Shown: positions 62,097 through 64,000 of the stretch, in pieces
Layout: each line of letters opens with the position of its first letter
Position numbering within the stretch: position 1 is the stretch's first letter
Assembly (NCBI RefSeq): GCF_949774975.1
Contig: NW_026783604.1
Location: 62,001-126,000, forward strand
Reading direction: 5' to 3'
Source: Lagenorhynchus albirostris
Taxonomy: Eukaryota > Chordata > Mammalia > Artiodactyla > Delphinidae
Length of the DNA stretch: 64,000 bases
Notes under the pieces: generated by a model
Told to the model about the DNA's origin: nothing
What the model saw: only the letters and a program-made list of their open reading frames with translations
The model's database searches: none
Program-made: the position numbers and the translations under genes

Positions 62097-63952
62097 TTCC
62101 CCGAAGGCTGACCCTCACCCGTCCCCTAATCCTAACCCGTAGGCTCACACTAAGCCACGCCCTCACACGCACGCTCCCCCTAAAGCGTTGTCGGACCCTC
62201 ACCTGGACCCTAAACCGTCCCCGACCCTAACCCTAACCCGAGCCCAAACCCTAACCCTAACCCTTCCCCGAAGCCTGACCCTCACCCGTCCCCTAATCCT
62301 AACCCGTAGGCTCACACTAACCCGCGCCCTCACACGCACACTCCCCCTAAAGTGTTGTCGGACCCTCACCTGGACCCTAAACCGTCCCCGTCCCCTAACC
62401 CTAACCCTAGCCCGAACCCTAACCCTAACCCTTCCCCGAAGCCTGACCCTCACCCGTCCCATAATCCTAACCCGTACGGTAAAACTAACCCACGCCCTCA
62501 CAGGCACGCTCCCCCTAAAGCGTTGTCGGACCCTCACCTGGACCCTAAACCGTCCCCGTCCCCTAACCCTAACCCTAGCCCTAACCTTAACCCTAACCCT
62601 TCCCCGAAGCCTGACACTCACACGTCCCCTAATCCTAAACCGTCCGCTAACACTAACCCGCGCCCTCACACGCACGCTCCCCCTAAGCGTTGTCGGACCC
62701 TCACATGGACCCTAAACCGTCCCCGTACCCTAACCCTAACCCTAGCCCGAACCCTAACCCTAACCCTTCCCCGAAGCCTGACCCTCACCCGTCCCCTAAT
62801 CCTAACCCGTACGCTAACACTCACCCGCGCCCTCACACGCACGCTCCCCCTAAAGCGTTGTCAGACCCTCACCTGGACCCTAAACCGTCCCCGTCCCCTA
62901 ACCCTAACCCTAGCCCGAACCCTAACCCTAACCCTTCCCCGAAGCCTGACCCTCACCCGTCACATAATCCTAACCCGTAGGCTCACACTAACCCGCGCCC
63001 TCACACGCACGCTCCCTCTAAAGCGTTGTCGGACCCTCACCTGGACCCTAAACCGTCCCCGTCCCCTAACCCTAACCCTAGCCCGAACCCTAACCCTAAC
63101 ACTTCCCCGAAGCCTGACCCTCACCCGTCCCCTAATCCTAACCCGTACGCTCACACTAACCCGTGCCCTCACACGCACGCTCCCCCTAAATCGTTGTCGG
63201 ACCCTCACCTGGACCCTAAACCATCCCCGTCCCCTAACCCTAACCCTAGCCCGAACCCTAACCCTAACCCTTCCCCGAAGCCTGACCCTCAACCGTCCCC
63301 TAATCCTAACCCGTAGGCTAACACTAACCCGCACCCTCACACGCACGCTCCCCCTAAAGCGTTGTCGGACCCTCACCTGGACCCTAAACCGTCCCCGTAC
63401 CCAACCCCTAACCCTAACCCTAGCCCGCACCCTAACCCTAACCCTTCCCCGAAGCCTGACCCTCACCCGTCCCCTAATCCTAACCCGTACGCTAACACTA
63501 ACCCGCGCCCTCACACGCACGCTCCCCCTAAAGCGTTGTCGGACCCTCACCTGGACCCTAAACCGTCCCCATCCCCTAACCCTAACCCTAGCCCGAACCC
63601 TAACCCTAACCCTTCCCCGAAGCCTGACCCTCACCCGTCCCCTAATCCTAACCCGTGCGCTAACACAAACCCGCGCCCTCACACGCACGCTCCCCCTAAA
63701 GCGTTGTCGGACCCTCATCTGGACCCTAAACCGTCCCCGTCCCCTAACCCTAACCCTAGCCCGAACCCTAACCCTAACCCTTCCCCGAAGCCTGACCCTC
63801 ACCCGTCCCCTAATCCTAACCCGTACGCTAACACTAACCCGCGCCCTCACACGCACGCTCCCCCTAAAGCGTTGTCGGACCCTCACCTGGACCCTAAACC
63901 GTCCCCGTCCCCTAACCCTAACCCTAGCCCGAACCCTAACCCTAAACCTTCC
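62097..63952 (+). repeat. Second copy of the 53,530-55,720 block, lacking two monomers
   Basis: Compared with the left copy, the monomers carrying CACGCACCGCC, CCTTACGCTTC and CTACCCCTAACC (54.6-54.9 kb) are missing. The join falls between AACACTTCCC (63,098) and ACGCTCACAC (63,147), inside one hybrid monomer that stays in register. That is the expected product of unequal exchange between homologous monomers. Confidence 0.85.
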
Positions 63953-64000
63953 CCGAAGCCTGACCCTCACCCGTCCCCTAATCCTAACCCGTACGCTAAC

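Larger units (their letters stand above)
1..64000. repeat. 168-bp telomere-derived satellite, about 381 head-to-tail monomers filling the window
   Basis: The motif CCTAACCCGTA, near the start of the window, returns at 169, 337 and so on at 168-bp steps to 63,983, where the last partial monomer begins. That is 381 steps with a net shift of -26 bp. Nearly all of the shift is accounted for by single-base deletions plus a few 6- or 18-bp changes. Every monomer reads in the same direction, with CCCTAA on the given strand. No inversion, transposon, unique spacer or gene interrupts the array, so every stretch over 300 bp without a gene holds this satellite. Monomers differ mostly by a few substitutions. 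Both window edges lie inside the array, so its true length is unknown. Confidence 0.98.

Noticed and set aside
1..64000. CRISPR array
   Set aside because: Monomers abut with no spacers of differing sequence. The unit is 168 bp and internally telomere-like.
1..64000. A true terminal telomere
   Set aside because: Only two or three perfect CCTAAC units occur in a row. The monomers are heavily diverged and organised at 168 bp, unlike a telomerase-made tract.
1..64000. Human-type alpha satellite or a CENP-B box
   Set aside because: The unit is close in length to 171 bp but has no sequence likeness. The nearest minus-strand candidates, CTTCGGGGAAGG and GTTCGGGCTAGG, lack the CGGG half of the CENP-B box.
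1..64000. Assigning a species or genus
   Set aside because: The TTAGGG-type ancestry limits the source to eukaryotes with that telomere repeat, but nothing else in the window is diagnostic and I do not recognise the satellite.

Overview
The whole 64 kb window is one uninterrupted, head-to-tail satellite DNA array. I find no protein-coding gene, RNA gene, mobile element, CRISPR array or unique sequence anywhere in it. The repeating unit is 168 bp. About 381 monomers fit the window, all in the same orientation. Register drifts by only about 26 bp from first to last base. Most of that drift is single-base deletions shared by related monomers.

The main structural result is that the 168-bp monomer is itself exactly 28 hexamers long. 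All 28 hexamers sit in one register as decayed copies of CCTAAC, a rotation of the telomere repeat CCCTAA/TTAGGG. Five hexamers are exact, ten have one mismatch, and base 2 of the hexamer is C in 27 of 28. Overall identity to a pure telomere repeat is 120/168 (71%, hand-counted). The satellite therefore looks like a stretch of 28 telomere repeats that decayed by substitution and was then amplified as a unit. Unit length is 62.5% GC, with C:G of 83:22 on the given strand. CpG is not depleted (12 per monomer, observed/expected about 1.1).

The organism must be a eukaryote whose telomere repeat is, or was, TTAGGG. Vertebrates, many invertebrates, many fungi and some protists qualify, and the sequence does not decide among them. 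Subtelomeric, interstitial-telomeric or other heterochromatic satellite is the natural setting.

Layout, from shared diagnostic variants. From 1 to about 17.3 kb the array is marked by cassettes with an AACCGTTACG variant and a GAGCAC variant. From 17.7 to 23.4 kb an 18-monomer block is tandemly duplicated (offset 3,022 bp). From 23.5 to 30.6 kb there is a mosaic that includes a 5-monomer higher-order repeat and relatives of the 4-7 kb region. From 30.8 to 38.1 kb a block is copied at an offset of 28 monomers (4,700 bp). From 38.7 to 45.5 kb there are nested 17-, 5- and 8-monomer duplications. From 46.5 to 50.2 kb an 11-monomer unit is duplicated. From 52 to 64 kb there are long-offset copies (41 and 51 monomers), the last running off the right edge. 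The region 11.2-12.97 kb stands out for a dense cluster of single-base indels and one out-of-register junction.

Long open reading frames exist in several frames on both strands, up to about 1,590 codons. They are an arithmetical consequence of the repeat: 168 is a multiple of 3, and a telomere hexamer has a stop in only one frame per strand. They are not annotated as genes.
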